DNA from: Cupriavidus oxalaticus
Lineage (GTDB): Bacteria; Pseudomonadota; Gammaproteobacteria; Burkholderiales; Burkholderiaceae
Length of the DNA stretch: 64,000 nt
Reading direction: 5' to 3'
Assembly: GCF_004768545.1 (NCBI RefSeq)
Contig: NZ_CP038634.1
Coordinates: forward strand, 372,001 to 436,000
A program made the translations under genes and the position numbers. This document shows, piece by piece, positions 1-10,366 of this stretch; within the stretch, counting starts at the first letter, position 1, and every line of letters starts with the position of its first letter. Below the pieces are notes generated by a model. It did not search any database and was not told where the DNA came from. It worked only from the letters and a program-made list of their open reading frames with translations.

Positions 1-521
1 ACGGCGGTGCCGTGCGCGCCGGCATAGCCGTCCTGCGCGCTGCGCATGGCCTGCGTCAGTTCGCTCCAGAAGGCCATGTCGCGCATCACGTAGGCCGCGC
101 CGTCCGCCATGCCGGACTCTGGCGCCCCCGCCTCGGCAAAGCCCAGCTGCCGCGCCAGCGCCGCCGGGCCCAGCGTGCGGCCGTGCGCGACGAAGCGCAG
201 TTGCCGGGCCTGCGCCGCCGTCATCCAGAACGGCCCGCGGCTGCGCTGCGCGGGGTTGGCCGTTGCCGGATCGCGTTGCCGGTCCGCGCCCCAGCCCAGC
301 GTCACGCCCCACCGGGCAAAGTCCGCGAAGGCGCGCGATACCAGCATGCGCAGGTTGGCGGCGGCCGGGAAGGCGCTGCGCACGGCCGCCGCTGTCACAT
401 CACCGCCGCTGCGCTGCGCATGCCAGGCGCGCGCCAGCAGCCAGACCGACTGGAAGCGGGCGGGCTCGCCATTGACGCGATAGGGGGCGCGGACGTCGAT
501 GCAAAGCAAGGCAGCGGACAT
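1..521 (-). CDS. Hypothetical protein, 3' end outside the window
   Basis: An open frame runs leftward from an ATG at 521 to the window edge with no stop, giving at least 173 residues. The protein begins MSAALLCIDVRAPYRVNGEP and contains a segment rich in Arg, Ala and Trp. I do not recognise a family: there is no signal peptide, membrane segment or nucleotide-binding loop in the visible part. Codon use is the typical G/C-ending pattern of the neighbouring genes, which supports it being real. It is divergent from the beta-lactamase gene, with about 170 bases between the two starts. Function unknown; a downstream part could still reveal a domain. Confidence 0.6.
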   Translation of the reverse strand, partial: MSAALLCIDVRAPYRVNGEPARFQSVWLLARAWHAQRSGGDVTAAAVRSAFPAAANLRMLVSRAFADFARWGVTLGWGADRQRDPATANPAQRSRGPFWMTAAQARQLRFVAHGRTLGPAALARQLGFAEAGAPESGMADGAAYVMRDMAFWSELTQAMRSAQDGYAGAHGTA

Positions 522-690
522 GGGCTGGAGCAGTAGCAGGCTGGAGGCCGGAGAGGATGCGACGCCGTCATGTTACGCAGGTTACAGCGTGCGCGGTTGG
601 CGTGCGTGGAGCGCTCTCCTATGCTGCGCACCACGGTCCGGGCCCGGATTGCCACCAGAGGATTCCTATCCAACCCAACACGTTACTGCC

Positions 691-1530
691 ATGCCTATCC
701 GAATCGCCCGTTTGCTGTCCCCGCTGGCCGTGGGACTCGCCCTGCTCTCTTGCGCCCTGCCCGCCACCGCCGCACCGCAAGCTGCACCGCTCGATGCGGA
801 AGCGCTGTTCCGCCAGGCCGGTACCAGCGGCACCATCGTCGTCCACGACCTGCGCCGCGATCGCGTGCTGACCTACAACGCTGCGCGCGCGGCCAGGCCG
901 TATTCGCCTGCGTCGACCTTCAAGATCATGAATTCGCTGATCGGCCTGGACAGCGGCGCCGTGGCCGACATCGACCACGACAAGCTGCCGTGGGACGGCA
1001 AGGTCTGGCTGGTCGGCGGCAAGGCTGTCCTGCCCGAAGCCTGCAATGCCGACGTGCCGCTGCGCGTGGCCTTCCCCAACTCATGCGTGCCCGCCTACCA
1101 GGCGCTGGCGCGACGGGTCGGCAGCCCGGCCTACCAGCGCTACCTGACCGCCTCGCATTACGGCAATGCCGACAGCTCGGGACCGGTCGACCGCTTCTGG
1201 CTCAATGGCCGGCTGCAGATCTCAGCCAACCAGCAGATCGATTTCCTCAAGGGGCTGGTGCAGCGCACGCTGCCGTTCTCGCCGGCCGCGTTCGATGGCG
1301 TGGACCGGCTGACGGTGACAGAACGCACCGCAGGCTATACGCTGCACGCCAAGACCGGCTGGGCCGATTCGGCGCAGCCGGCAGTGGGATGGCTGGTGGG
1401 ATGGGTGGAGCGCGGCGGAGACAACTACCTGTTCGCGCTCAATCTCGATCTCCTCAAACCCGAGCACGCCAAGGCACGGATGGAGATTGCACGCGCGGCG
1501 CTGCGGCAGGCCGGGGCGCTGCCGGATTGA
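691..1530 (+). CDS. blaOXA: Class D (OXA-type) beta-lactamase
   Basis: Periplasmic serine enzyme of 279 residues expected to hydrolyse penicillins by the class D mechanism. The motifs are all present and in order: the nucleophile motif S75-T-F-K78, S131-C-V, Y157-G-N, the conserved FW pair at 169-170, and K221-T-G. A signal peptide of about 27 residues ends near ATA-AP. The ATG at 691 was chosen because it starts exactly at this signal peptide; upstream in-frame starts give a non-secretory extension. It stands alone, convergent with a small hypothetical gene. This is the usual setting of intrinsic chromosomal OXA enzymes of Ralstonia and Cupriavidus (OXA-22/OXA-60 relatives). No mobile element is visible nearby, so recent acquisition is not suggested. 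The spectrum cannot be read from sequence. Confidence 0.95.
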   Translation: MPIRIARLLSPLAVGLALLSCALPATAAPQAAPLDAEALFRQAGTSGTIVVHDLRRDRVLTYNAARAARPYSPASTFKIMNSLIGLDSGAVADIDHDKLPWDGKVWLVGGKAVLPEACNADVPLRVAFPNSCVPAYQALARRVGSPAYQRYLTASHYGNADSSGPVDRFWLNGRLQISANQQIDFLKGLVQRTLPFSPAAFDGVDRLTVTERTAGYTLHAKTGWADSAQPAVGWLVGWVERGGDNYLFALNLDLLKPEHAKARMEIARAALRQAGALPD

Positions 1531-1544
1531 GTTGCAGCCGACGC

Positions 1545-1889
1545 CTACGGCACCGTCCCGCCGAGCTGCCGCAATAGCTTCTTCACGATGTCATCGTGCA
1601 ATGCCAGCGCGGCAGCGAGCGTGGGCGCGCCGTAGCTTTCGTTGTCCTGCTCCCCCATGCCAGTCACGCGGGTCACGAACAGCGGCGCTTCCCCTGATGC
1701 CTGCGCCAGTCCGCGAAAGCGCGTGGTGACCACGCCGCCGCTGTCCTGCAGCAGCGTGCGGCGGAACACCGGATCGTTCTCAGCCATCCAGCGCTCCCAT
1801 TCCTCACGTGCCGCCACCTCCACCGGCCGGTTTTTCAGGTCCAGCACGTAGTAGCGGCTCCACTGGCCAGTCTCGGCGCGGGCCTTCAT
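1545..1889 (-). CDS. Small hypothetical protein
   Basis: A 114-residue protein that I do not recognise. It begins MKARAETGQWSRYYVLDLKN and continues with an acidic, tryptophan-rich stretch (EEWERWMAEND). It has no signal peptide or membrane helix, so it is probably cytoplasmic. A ribosome-binding GGAG lies six bases before the ATG at 1889. It ends 14 bases from the beta-lactamase stop, so the two genes converge. Its start lies upstream of and divergent to the fructose operon regulator, with 222 bases between them. Nothing ties it to fructose metabolism. Confidence 0.6.
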   Translation of the reverse strand: MKARAETGQWSRYYVLDLKNRPVEVAAREEWERWMAENDPVFRRTLLQDSGGVVTTRFRGLAQASGEAPLFVTRVTGMGEQDNESYGAPTLAAALALHDDIVKKLLRQLGGTVP

Positions 1890-2017
1890 CTCTTGCTCCG
1901 GGTTGCTAGTTTCGGTCTGTCTTTACGCTAGCCAGCCAGGCGCCGCCGCGCAAGCGCAGTGTTCCAAAAGCCACTCCAGCCCGCCTGCGGCGCTTTCACC
2001 CACGGGTTTTCCCGCAG

Positions 2018-2046
2018 TTGAGTTCTGCCGTCGAGTATTCTTTAAT
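2018..2046 (+). promoter_or_regulatory. Likely sigma-70 promoter of the fructose operon
   Basis: TTGAGT at 2018-2023 and TTTAAT at 2041-2046 are separated by exactly 17 bases. They lie 66 bases before the regulator start codon, in an unusually A/T-rich patch between divergent genes. The assignment is by match to the consensus only. Confidence 0.5.
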
Positions 2047-2060
2047 TCAACCTGAATTAA
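2042..2060. promoter_or_regulatory. Inverted-repeat operator, candidate FrcR site
   Basis: The arms TTAATTCA and TGAATTAA are perfect reverse complements around a 3-base centre. The repeat covers the -10 element and the expected transcription start, which fits repression by the ROK protein encoded immediately downstream. ROK regulators such as NagC and Mlc are known to bind A/T-rich dyads. Binding by this protein is inference. Confidence 0.5.
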
Positions 2061-2111
2061 TTAATACCGAGCCGACGCCCCCACCAGCGTCGGCCAAAGG
2101 ACGGAGACAAC

Positions 2112-3374
2112 ATGACCGCATCCAAGGCAGGCCGTGGCGTGAATTCCGCCAGCTTGCGCCTGTACAACGAACGCGCGCTGCTGCTGGCGTTGCGCCGCGC
2201 CGGCGAGGCGTCGAAGGCCGATCTGGCGCGGATGGCGCAGCTGACCAACACCGCGGTCGGCAGCATCGTGCAGACCCTGGCCGACGAAGGCCTGGTGGAG
2301 CAGGCCGGCCGCCGCACCGAGGGCCAGCGCGGGCAACCCGCCAGCCTGATCCGGCTCAAGGCCAAAGGCGCCTTCGGCATTGGCGTGAGGCTCGACCGCG
2401 GCAGCATCGAGACCGTGATGGTGGACTTTGCCGGCGAGCTGCTCGCCAGCCATGCGCACCAGCTGGTCCTGCCTCATCCCGAGCAGGCGCTGGAACTGGT
2501 GCGGCGCGATATCGACGCGATGCGCGCCCGGCTCAGCCCGGGCGAGCAGAAGCGGCTGCTGGGAATCGGCGTGGCGCAGCCCTATAACCTTGGGGCGTGG
2601 CTGCGCGAGCTCGACGTGCAGGGCGAGGACTTCCAGGCAAGCTTCCGCGCCTGGGACGAAGCCGACTTCGCCGCGATGCTCAACGCCGTCACTGGCCTGC
2701 CGGTGTTCAGCGAGAACGACGGCACCGCGGCCGCGGTAGCCGAGCTGTTCTACGGGCGCCACCACGCGCAGCATTTCCTCTATGTGTTCCTCGGCCCCGC
2801 CATCGGCGGCGGCGTGGTGATCAACGGCGACTGCGTGCGCGGCGTTTCCGGCAATGCCGGCGACATCGCCATGATGCCGGTGCCGCCCAGCACCCTGCCG
2901 TCAGCGCCGGCGCCTGCCGGCAAGCGCCGCGACCTGCTGCTGTCGCGCGCCTCGCTCAATGCGCTGACGCGCCACCTGCGCTATCACGGCGTGGCGGTCG
3001 ACGGCCATGCCGACCTGCAGCGCCAGGCCGAGCTGGGCCACCCGGCGGTGGCGCAATGGATCGACGACTGCGTCGACGCGCTGGCGCCGGCGCTGCAATC
3101 GGCGCTGGCGGTGCTGGACGTGCCGCTGGTGATCTTCGACGCCGACATCGACGGCGGGCTGGTGCCGGCGCTGATCGACCGGCTGCAGCAGGCCCTGAAC
3201 GACAGCGCCCCGGAAGCGCGCACGCCCGCCACCGTGGTGCGCGGCTGCTTCGGCGCCAACGCCGGCGCGGTCGGCGCGGCGTCGCTGCCGATGTTCATGA
3301 ATTTCTCGCCGCGTGCCGAGCTGCTCAAGGGCGCCTCGGCCATTGTCCCGGAGGCCCGCCATGCCATGGTCTGA
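2112..3374 (+). CDS. frcR: ROK-family transcriptional regulator of fructose uptake
   Basis: A 420-residue repressor-type protein. A winged helix-turn-helix occupies roughly residues 25-65 ([20 protein letters not shown]), followed by a sugar-kinase-like ROK domain with the glycine-rich [20 protein letters not shown] segment. The zinc motif CxCGxxGC usual after this segment in NagC/Mlc proteins is absent. Instead there is a Pro/Ala-rich linker ([14 protein letters not shown]), so effector sensing may differ. A GGAGA box lies just before the ATG at 2112. It is the first gene of the operon and overlaps the next by 14 bases, and an inverted repeat sits on its own promoter, so autoregulation is likely. 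The name follows the matching C. necator H16 cluster, by recollection. Confidence 0.85.
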   Translation: MTASKAGRGVNSASLRLYNERALLLALRRAGEASKADLARMAQLTNTAVGSIVQTLADEGLVEQAGRRTEGQRGQPASLIRLKAKGAFGIGVRLDRGSIETVMVDFAGELLASHAHQLVLPHPEQALELVRRDIDAMRARLSPGEQKRLLGIGVAQPYNLGAWLRELDVQGEDFQASFRAWDEADFAAMLNAVTGLPVFSENDGTAAAVAELFYGRHHAQHFLYVFLGPAIGGGVVINGDCVRGVSGNAGDIAMMPVPPSTLPSAPAPAGKRRDLLLSRASLNALTRHLRYHGVAVDGHADLQRQAELGHPAVAQWIDDCVDALAPALQSALAVLDVPLVIFDADIDGGLVPALIDRLQQALNDSAPEARTPATVVRGCFGANAGAVGAASLPMFMNFSPRAELLKGASAIVPEARHAMV

Positions 3375-4962
3375 AGCATCACGCACCCTGCCCCAGCCCC
3401 AGCAGCAGCGCCCCCATGGCGCCGCCGCTGCCGGGCCGCTGCTGGCGCTGCGCAATATCTCCAAGACCTTTCCCGGCGTGAAGGCGCTCAGCAATGTGCA
3501 GCTGACCGTCTACGCGGGCGAAGTCCATGCGCTGATGGGCGAGAACGGCGCCGGCAAGTCGACACTGATGAAAATCCTCTCCGGCGCCTACACCGCCGAT
3601 CCCGGCGCCGAATGCCGCATCGCCGGCGAGCCGGTCGCTTTCGGCGGCCCGGCCGCGGCACGCGAGCATGGCATCGCGGTGATCTACCAGGAGCTGAGCC
3701 TGGCGCCGAACCTGAGCGTGGCCGAGAACATCTACCTCGGCCGGCATCTGCACCGCCATGGCATGGTTGACCGCGCCGCGATGGCCAGCGCGTGCGAAGC
3801 CACGCTGGCGCGGCTCGGGGCAGACTTCACGCCAGCCACGCCGGTGCATACGCTGTCGATCGCGCAGCGCCAGCTGGTCGAGATTGCGCGCGCGGTGCAT
3901 TTCGAGACGCGCATCCTGGTGATGGACGAGCCCACCACGCCGCTGTCGACCCGCGAGACCGACCGGCTGTTCGCGCTGATCCGCCAGCTGCGTGCCGAAG
4001 GCATGGCGATCATCTACATCAGCCATCGCATGGCCGAGATCGACGAGCTGGCCGACCGCGTCACGGTGCTGCGCGACGGCTGCTTCGTCGGCACGCTGGA
4101 GCGCGACAACCTGACCCGCGCCGCGCTGGTCAAGATGATGGTGGGCCGCGACCTGTCCGGCTTCTACACCAAGACCCATGGCGAGACACGCCAGGGCGAG
4201 ATCATGCTGTCGGTGCGCAATATGTCCGATGGCCGGCGCGTGCTGCCGTGCAGCTTCGACCTGCGCGCCGGCGAAGTGCTGGGGCTGGCCGGCCTGGTCG
4301 GCGCCGGCCGTACCGAACTGGCGCGGCTGATCTTCGGCGCCGATGCGCGCAGCGCTGGCGCGGTGTTCGTCGCCGGCACGCCGCTGGCCATTTCGAGCCC
4401 GCGCCAGGCGATCGACGCCGGCATCGCCTACCTGACCGAAGACCGCAAGCTGCAGGGGCTGTTCCTGGATCAGAGCGTGCACGAGAACATCAACCTGATC
4501 GTGGCGGCCCGCGACGCGCTGCGCGGCGGCCGGCTCAACCGCGCCAGCGCCCGCCAGCGCACCACGCAGGCAATCCGCTCGCTCGGCATCCGCGTGGCGC
4601 ACCCGCAGGTCAACGTGGGCGCGCTGTCAGGCGGCAACCAGCAGAAGGTGATGCTGTCGCGGCTGCTGGAAACGCGGCCGCGCGTGCTGATCCTGGATGA
4701 GCCGACGCGCGGCGTGGATATCGGCGCCAAGGCGGAGATCTACCGGCTGGTGGACGAGCTGGCCCGCTCGGGCGTGGCCGTGCTGCTGATTTCCAGCGAG
4801 CTGCCGGAGGTGGTCGGCCTGTGCGACCGCGTGCTGGTGATGCGCGAAGGCGAGCTGGTCGGCGAAGTGGCTGGTTGTGCCGATGCGGCTGGCATGCAGG
4901 AACGGATTATTGCGCTGGCGACCGGGGCGGGTGGGGACATTCAACCCACCACACTGCATTGA
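3361..4962 (+). CDS. frcA: Sugar ABC transporter ATPase (fructose importer)
   Basis: A 533-residue ATPase with two fused ABC domains, the RbsA/XylG architecture of carbohydrate importers. The first half has a canonical Walker A (GENGAGKST, about residues 60-68), the variant signature [14 protein letters not shown] and Walker B MDEPTTPL. The second half has the degenerate loop [11 protein letters not shown] usual in this class, a perfect [13 protein letters not shown] signature and LDEPTRGVD. The ATG at 3361, preceded by GGAGG, overlaps the end of frcR, implying coupled translation. It should energise the downstream permease and binding protein. Fructose specificity is inferred from the matching H16 cluster and from the sugar phosphate genes that follow. 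Confidence 0.9.
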   Translation: MPWSEASRTLPQPQQQRPHGAAAAGPLLALRNISKTFPGVKALSNVQLTVYAGEVHALMGENGAGKSTLMKILSGAYTADPGAECRIAGEPVAFGGPAAAREHGIAVIYQELSLAPNLSVAENIYLGRHLHRHGMVDRAAMASACEATLARLGADFTPATPVHTLSIAQRQLVEIARAVHFETRILVMDEPTTPLSTRETDRLFALIRQLRAEGMAIIYISHRMAEIDELADRVTVLRDGCFVGTLERDNLTRAALVKMMVGRDLSGFYTKTHGETRQGEIMLSVRNMSDGRRVLPCSFDLRAGEVLGLAGLVGAGRTELARLIFGADARSAGAVFVAGTPLAISSPRQAIDAGIAYLTEDRKLQGLFLDQSVHENINLIVAARDALRGGRLNRASARQRTTQAIRSLGIRVAHPQVNVGALSGGNQQKVMLSRLLETRPRVLILDEPTRGVDIGAKAEIYRLVDELARSGVAVLLISSELPEVVGLCDRVLVMREGELVGEVAGCADAAGMQERIIALATGAGGDIQPTTLH

Positions 4963-4973
4963 CGGTCCCCGCG

Positions 4974-5011
4974 GTTTGCTCCCCTCTCCCGCAAGCGGGA
5001 GGGGAGCAAAC
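4974..5011. repeat. Long intra-operon hairpin between frcA and frcC
   Basis: The arm GTTTGCTCCCC plus TCCCGC, interrupted by a two-base bulge (TC), pairs with GCGGGAGGGGAGCAAAC across a two-base AA loop, giving 17 pairs. There is no T tract after it. It lies 12 bases after the ATPase stop and 89 before the permease start. The CTCCCGC-loop-GCGGGAG type of element recurs between genes in many high-GC Proteobacteria (general knowledge). It could partly terminate or stabilise the transcript. Confidence 0.55.
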
Positions 5012-5099
5012 AATCGGTTCATCAGTCGCCAATCGCAAAACATAAATGCACCTAAGCACGTCGGCCCACGCAGGCACGACGTTCCGACAAGGAGACAAC

Positions 5100-6131
5100 A
5101 TGCGCAACCCCTTCCACCCCGCCGCCCACGCCGCTGCCGCGGCCGCACCTTCCACCGGCCCCGCCCTGCCCGGCGCCGCCGGCCGCGCCACCACGCAGGA
5201 ACGCCTGCGCGCGCTCGGCATGCTGCCGGTGCTGGTGCTGCTCTGCTTCGGCTTCACGCTGCTGACCGACAACTTTGCCAGCCTGCAGAACCTGTCGATT
5301 ATCGCGCAGCAGGCGTCGATCAACCTGGTACTGGCGGCGGGCATGACCTTTGTCATCCTGACCGGCGGCATCGACCTGTCGGTGGGCTCGATCCTGTCGG
5401 TGTCCGCGGTGGTGGCGATGCTGGTTTCGCTGATGCCGCAGCTGGCGGCGCTGAGCGTGCCGGCGGCGCTGCTGTGCGGGTTGCTGTTCGGCCTGGTCAA
5501 CGGCGCGCTGATCGCCTTCATGAAACTGCCGCCGTTCATCGTCACGCTGGGCAGCCTGACCGCAGTGCGCGGACTGGCCCGGCTGGTTGGGAATGACAGC
5601 ACCGTCTACAACCCCGACATCTCCTTTGCCTTCATCGGCAACGGCGACCTGCTGGGCGTGCCCTGGCTGGTGGTGATCGCGGCGGCCGTGGTGGCGGTGT
5701 CGTGGCTGGTGCTGCGACGCACGGTGCTGGGCCTGCAGATCTACGCCGTCGGCGGCAATGCCGAAGCGGCGCGGCTGTCGGGCATCAAGGTCTGGGTGGT
5801 GCTGCTGTTCGTCTATGCCGTGTCCGGGCTGCTGTCGGGGCTGGGCGGCGTCATGTCGGCGTCGCGGCTGTACGCGGCCAATGGCCTGCAGCTGGGCCAG
5901 TCCTACGAGCTCGATGCCATCGCCGCGGTGATCCTGGGCGGCACCAGCTTCGTCGGCGGGGTCGGCTCGATCGCCGGCACGCTGGTGGGCGCGCTGATCA
6001 TCGCGGTGCTGTCCAACGGGCTGATCCTGCTGGGCGTGTCGGACATCTGGCAGTACATCATCAAAGGGCTGGTGATCATCGGCGCGGTGGCGCTGGACCG
6101 CTACCGTCAGAAGGGTTCGGCGCGGACCTGA
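5100..6131 (+). CDS. frcC: Sugar ABC transporter permease (fructose importer)
   Basis: A 343-residue inner-membrane protein of the RbsC/XylH permease family (BPD_transp_2). An Ala-rich cytoplasmic N-terminus of about 35 residues is followed by roughly nine or ten hydrophobic helices. The family-typical segment MTFVILTGGIDLSVGSILS is present near residues 80-100, with the conserved glycine-rich ILGGTSFVGGVGSIAGTL later. The ATG at 5100 was preferred because AAGGAGACAAC lies directly before it. The 137-base gap from the ATPase gene holds a stable hairpin, so its expression may differ from that of frcA. It probably dimerises and partners the two flanking gene products. Confidence 0.9.
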   Translation: MRNPFHPAAHAAAAAAPSTGPALPGAAGRATTQERLRALGMLPVLVLLCFGFTLLTDNFASLQNLSIIAQQASINLVLAAGMTFVILTGGIDLSVGSILSVSAVVAMLVSLMPQLAALSVPAALLCGLLFGLVNGALIAFMKLPPFIVTLGSLTAVRGLARLVGNDSTVYNPDISFAFIGNGDLLGVPWLVVIAAAVVAVSWLVLRRTVLGLQIYAVGGNAEAARLSGIKVWVVLLFVYAVSGLLSGLGGVMSASRLYAANGLQLGQSYELDAIAAVILGGTSFVGGVGSIAGTLVGALIIAVLSNGLILLGVSDIWQYIIKGLVIIGAVALDRYRQKGSART

Positions 6132-6157
6132 GCAACGCACTGACAGGAGACAGATCG

Positions 6158-7138
6158 ATGATCAAGCCCGTTCCCTTCCTCCGCGCACTGGCAGCGGTCG
6201 CAATGGCCGCGCTCTGCGCGCTGCCGGCCGCCGCGCAGACGCCGTCGCAGTCCGCCGTACAAGCCCCGCAGCGCCAGCTCAAGAAGGTCGGCGTAACGCT
6301 GGGCTCGCTCGGCAACCCGTACTTCGTCGCGCTGGCGCGCGGCGCCGAGGCCGCGGCCCGGCAGGTCAATCCCGACGTCAAGGTCACCGTGCTGTCGGCG
6401 GACTATGACCTGAACAAGCAGTTCACCCATATCGACAGCTTTATCGTCGCCAGGGTCGACCTGATCCTGATCAACGCGGCGGATGCGCGCGCGATCGAGC
6501 CTGCGGTGCGCAAGGCGCGCAAGGCCGGCATCGTGGTGGTCGCGGTCGACGTGGCCGCCGCCGGCGCCGATGCCACGGTGCAGACCGACAACACCCTGGC
6601 CGGCGAACTGGCCTGCGGCTTCATCGCCGAGCGTCTCAAGGGGCGCGGCAACGTGATCATCCAGAACGGGCCGCCGGTGTCGGCCGTGCTCGATCGCGTC
6701 AAGGGCTGCAAGGCCGTGCTGGCGCGGCACCCTGACATCCGCATCCTGTCGGACGACCAGGACGCCAAGGGCTCGCGCGAGGGTGGCCTGAACGTGATGC
6801 AGCTGTACCTGACGCGCTTTCCCAAGGTCGACGCGGTCTTCACCATCAACGACCCGCAGGCGGTGGGCGCCGACCTGGCCGCGCGCCAGCTCAACCGCCG
6901 CGGCATCCTGATCGCTTCGGTGGACGGAGCGCCCGACATCGAAGCCGCGCTGAAGGCCGATACGCTGGTGCAGGCCTCGGCCAGCCAGGACCCGTGGGCG
7001 ATCGCCCGCACCGCGGTGCAGCTGGGCGTCGGCATGATGAATGGCCAGCGACCCGTAACTCCGACCGTGCTGCTGCCTTCGACCCTGGTGACGCGCGCCA
7101 ACGTCGGCCAGTACAAGGGCTGGGCTACGCCGCGCTGA
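6158..7138 (+). CDS. frcB: Periplasmic sugar-binding protein (fructose importer)
   Basis: A 326-residue periplasmic binding protein of the RbsB-like type 1 fold (Peripla_BP_4). A signal peptide with the cleavage region LPAAAQ ends near residue 26. The mature part opens with KKVGVTLGSLGNPYF, the standard first strand and loop of ribose/fructose binding proteins, and later has the ligand-loop pattern FTINDPQAVGA. It starts 26 bases after the permease, behind an AGGAGA box. Being third in the transporter set, it completes an ATPase, permease and binding protein system. Fructose as the ligand is inference from the downstream enzymes and the matching H16 locus. Confidence 0.9.
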   Translation: MIKPVPFLRALAAVAMAALCALPAAAQTPSQSAVQAPQRQLKKVGVTLGSLGNPYFVALARGAEAAARQVNPDVKVTVLSADYDLNKQFTHIDSFIVARVDLILINAADARAIEPAVRKARKAGIVVVAVDVAAAGADATVQTDNTLAGELACGFIAERLKGRGNVIIQNGPPVSAVLDRVKGCKAVLARHPDIRILSDDQDAKGSREGGLNVMQLYLTRFPKVDAVFTINDPQAVGADLAARQLNRRGILIASVDGAPDIEAALKADTLVQASASQDPWAIARTAVQLGVGMMNGQRPVTPTVLLPSTLVTRANVGQYKGWATPR

Positions 7139-7195
7139 GCGGCAGGCCCGCCATCTTTCCAATCTCTCTTGCCGAACGCACCGTTTCTACCCCAC

Positions 7196-8674
<1,479 letters not shown>

Positions 8675-8685
8675 GAGCCATCGAC

Positions 8686-10344
8686 ATGACCACCACCCTC
8701 CCCGCCTGGCAAGCGCTGCGCGCGCATGCCGAGACCATGCGCCACACCCATATGCGCGACTGGTTCGACGGCCCGCATGGCGTGGCGCGCGCCGAGCGCT
8801 TCACCGCCGAGGCCTGCGGCCTGACGCTCGACTACGCCAAGAACCGGATCACCGACGAGACGCTGCAACTGCTGCTCGACCTGGCGGCACAGGCGCGCGT
8901 CAGCGAGCGGCGTGATGCCATGTTCGCCGGCGAGCCGGTCAATACCACCGAGCGCCGCGCCGCGCTGCATGTCGCGCTGCGCGCTTACCCCGAGGACGGC
9001 TACCGCGCGCTTGGCGTGCCGGTTGGCGCGGACGTCGCCACGGTGCTGGGCCAGATGGAACGATTTGCCGATGCCGTGCGTGGCGGTGCCTGGACCGGCT
9101 TTGACGGCCGCGCGATCACCGATGTGGTCAATATCGGCATCGGCGGCTCTGACCTGGGGCCGCGCATGGTATGCCGTGCGCTGTCGGGCGCCGAGAGTGC
9201 GAACAGTGCCGACAGCGCCGGGCCACGCATGCATTTCGTCGCCAACGTCGACGGCAGCGACCTGGCGCGCACGCTGGCACCGCTGGACGCCGCCACCACG
9301 CTGGTGATCGTCTGCTCCAAGACCTTCACCACGCTGGAAACCATGGCCAACGCAGGCACCGCGCGCGACTGGTTCATGCAGCAGGGTGCGTCGCGCGCGG
9401 ACCTGGCGCGCCATTTCGTGGCGGTCTCGACCAACCGCGACGCGGTGGCCGCGTTCGGCATCGATCCGGCCAATATGTTCCCGTTCTGGGACTGGGTAGG
9501 GGGACGCTTTTCGCTGTGGTCGGCGGTGGGCCTGTCGATCGCCGTGGCAGTGGGCTTCGGGCGCTTCCGCGAACTGCTCGACGGCGCGCGCGCGATGGAC
9601 CTGCATTTCGCCAGCGCGCCTGCAGCGCGGAACCTGCCGATGCTGCTGGGGCTGCTCGATGTCTGGTATCGCAGCTTCCTCGGCGCCGGCAGCCGCTGCG
9701 TGGCCCCCTACTGCGAACCGCTGGAACTGCTGCCCGCTTTCCTGCAGCAGCTGGAGATGGAAAGCAATGGCAAGTCGGTGCGCCTCGACGGCGGCAGCAT
9801 CCAGGCAGGCTCGGCCCCGGTGGTGTGGGGCACGACCGGCACCAACGGCCAGCACGCCTATTTCCAGATGATGCACCAGGGCTCGCAGCTGGTTCCGGTA
9901 GACTTCATCGCCACGCTGGAGCCGGTCAGCGACCTGCCCGGGCACCATGCCAAGCTGCTGGCCAACTGCTTCGCGCAGGGAGAGGCGCTGCTGCGCGGCC
10001 GCACCGCGCAAGAAGTGCGGTCCGAAGGCGTCAGCGATGAAGCCCTGGTACCCCACATGGTGTTCGAAGGCAACCGGCCCAGCAATACGCTGCTGCTGCT
10101 GCGGCTGGATCCGTGGCACCTTGGTGCGCTGCTCGCATTGGCCGAGCACCGGACCTTCGTGCAGGGCGCGCTGTGGCAGATCAATTCCTTCGACCAGTGG
10201 GGCGTGGAACTGGGCAAGAAGCTGGCCGCACCGATCCAGCGCGAGCTGGAAGGCACGGCGGCCGCGGCCCCGCACGATGCCTCTACCGCCGCGCTGATCC
10301 GCCGCGCGCAGGCCGCTCTCGCCCCGCAAGACGCCGCGGCCTGA
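8686..10344 (+). CDS. pgi: Glucose-6-phosphate isomerase
   Basis: A cytoplasmic enzyme of 552 residues interconverting fructose 6-phosphate and glucose 6-phosphate. Both family signatures are present: DWVGGRFSLWSAVG near residue 270 and SFDQWGVELGKKLA near the C-terminus. The phosphate-binding stretch NIGIGGSDLGPRM is also intact. The start follows TAGGAGCC, 11 bases after the zwf stop. In this operon it links the kinase product (fructose 6-phosphate) to the dehydrogenase substrate. It is probably a second, fructose-inducible copy (pgi2 of H16), since central metabolism normally has another; that copy is not in this window. Confidence 0.96.
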   Translation: MTTTLPAWQALRAHAETMRHTHMRDWFDGPHGVARAERFTAEACGLTLDYAKNRITDETLQLLLDLAAQARVSERRDAMFAGEPVNTTERRAALHVALRAYPEDGYRALGVPVGADVATVLGQMERFADAVRGGAWTGFDGRAITDVVNIGIGGSDLGPRMVCRALSGAESANSADSAGPRMHFVANVDGSDLARTLAPLDAATTLVIVCSKTFTTLETMANAGTARDWFMQQGASRADLARHFVAVSTNRDAVAAFGIDPANMFPFWDWVGGRFSLWSAVGLSIAVAVGFGRFRELLDGARAMDLHFASAPAARNLPMLLGLLDVWYRSFLGAGSRCVAPYCEPLELLPAFLQQLEMESNGKSVRLDGGSIQAGSAPVVWGTTGTNGQHAYFQMMHQGSQLVPVDFIATLEPVSDLPGHHAKLLANCFAQGEALLRGRTAQEVRSEGVSDEALVPHMVFEGNRPSNTLLLLRLDPWHLGALLALAEHRTFVQGALWQINSFDQWGVELGKKLAAPIQRELEGTAAAAPHDASTAALIRRAQAALAPQDAAA

Positions 10345-10366
10345 GCTTTCCGCCGGAGATACCCTT

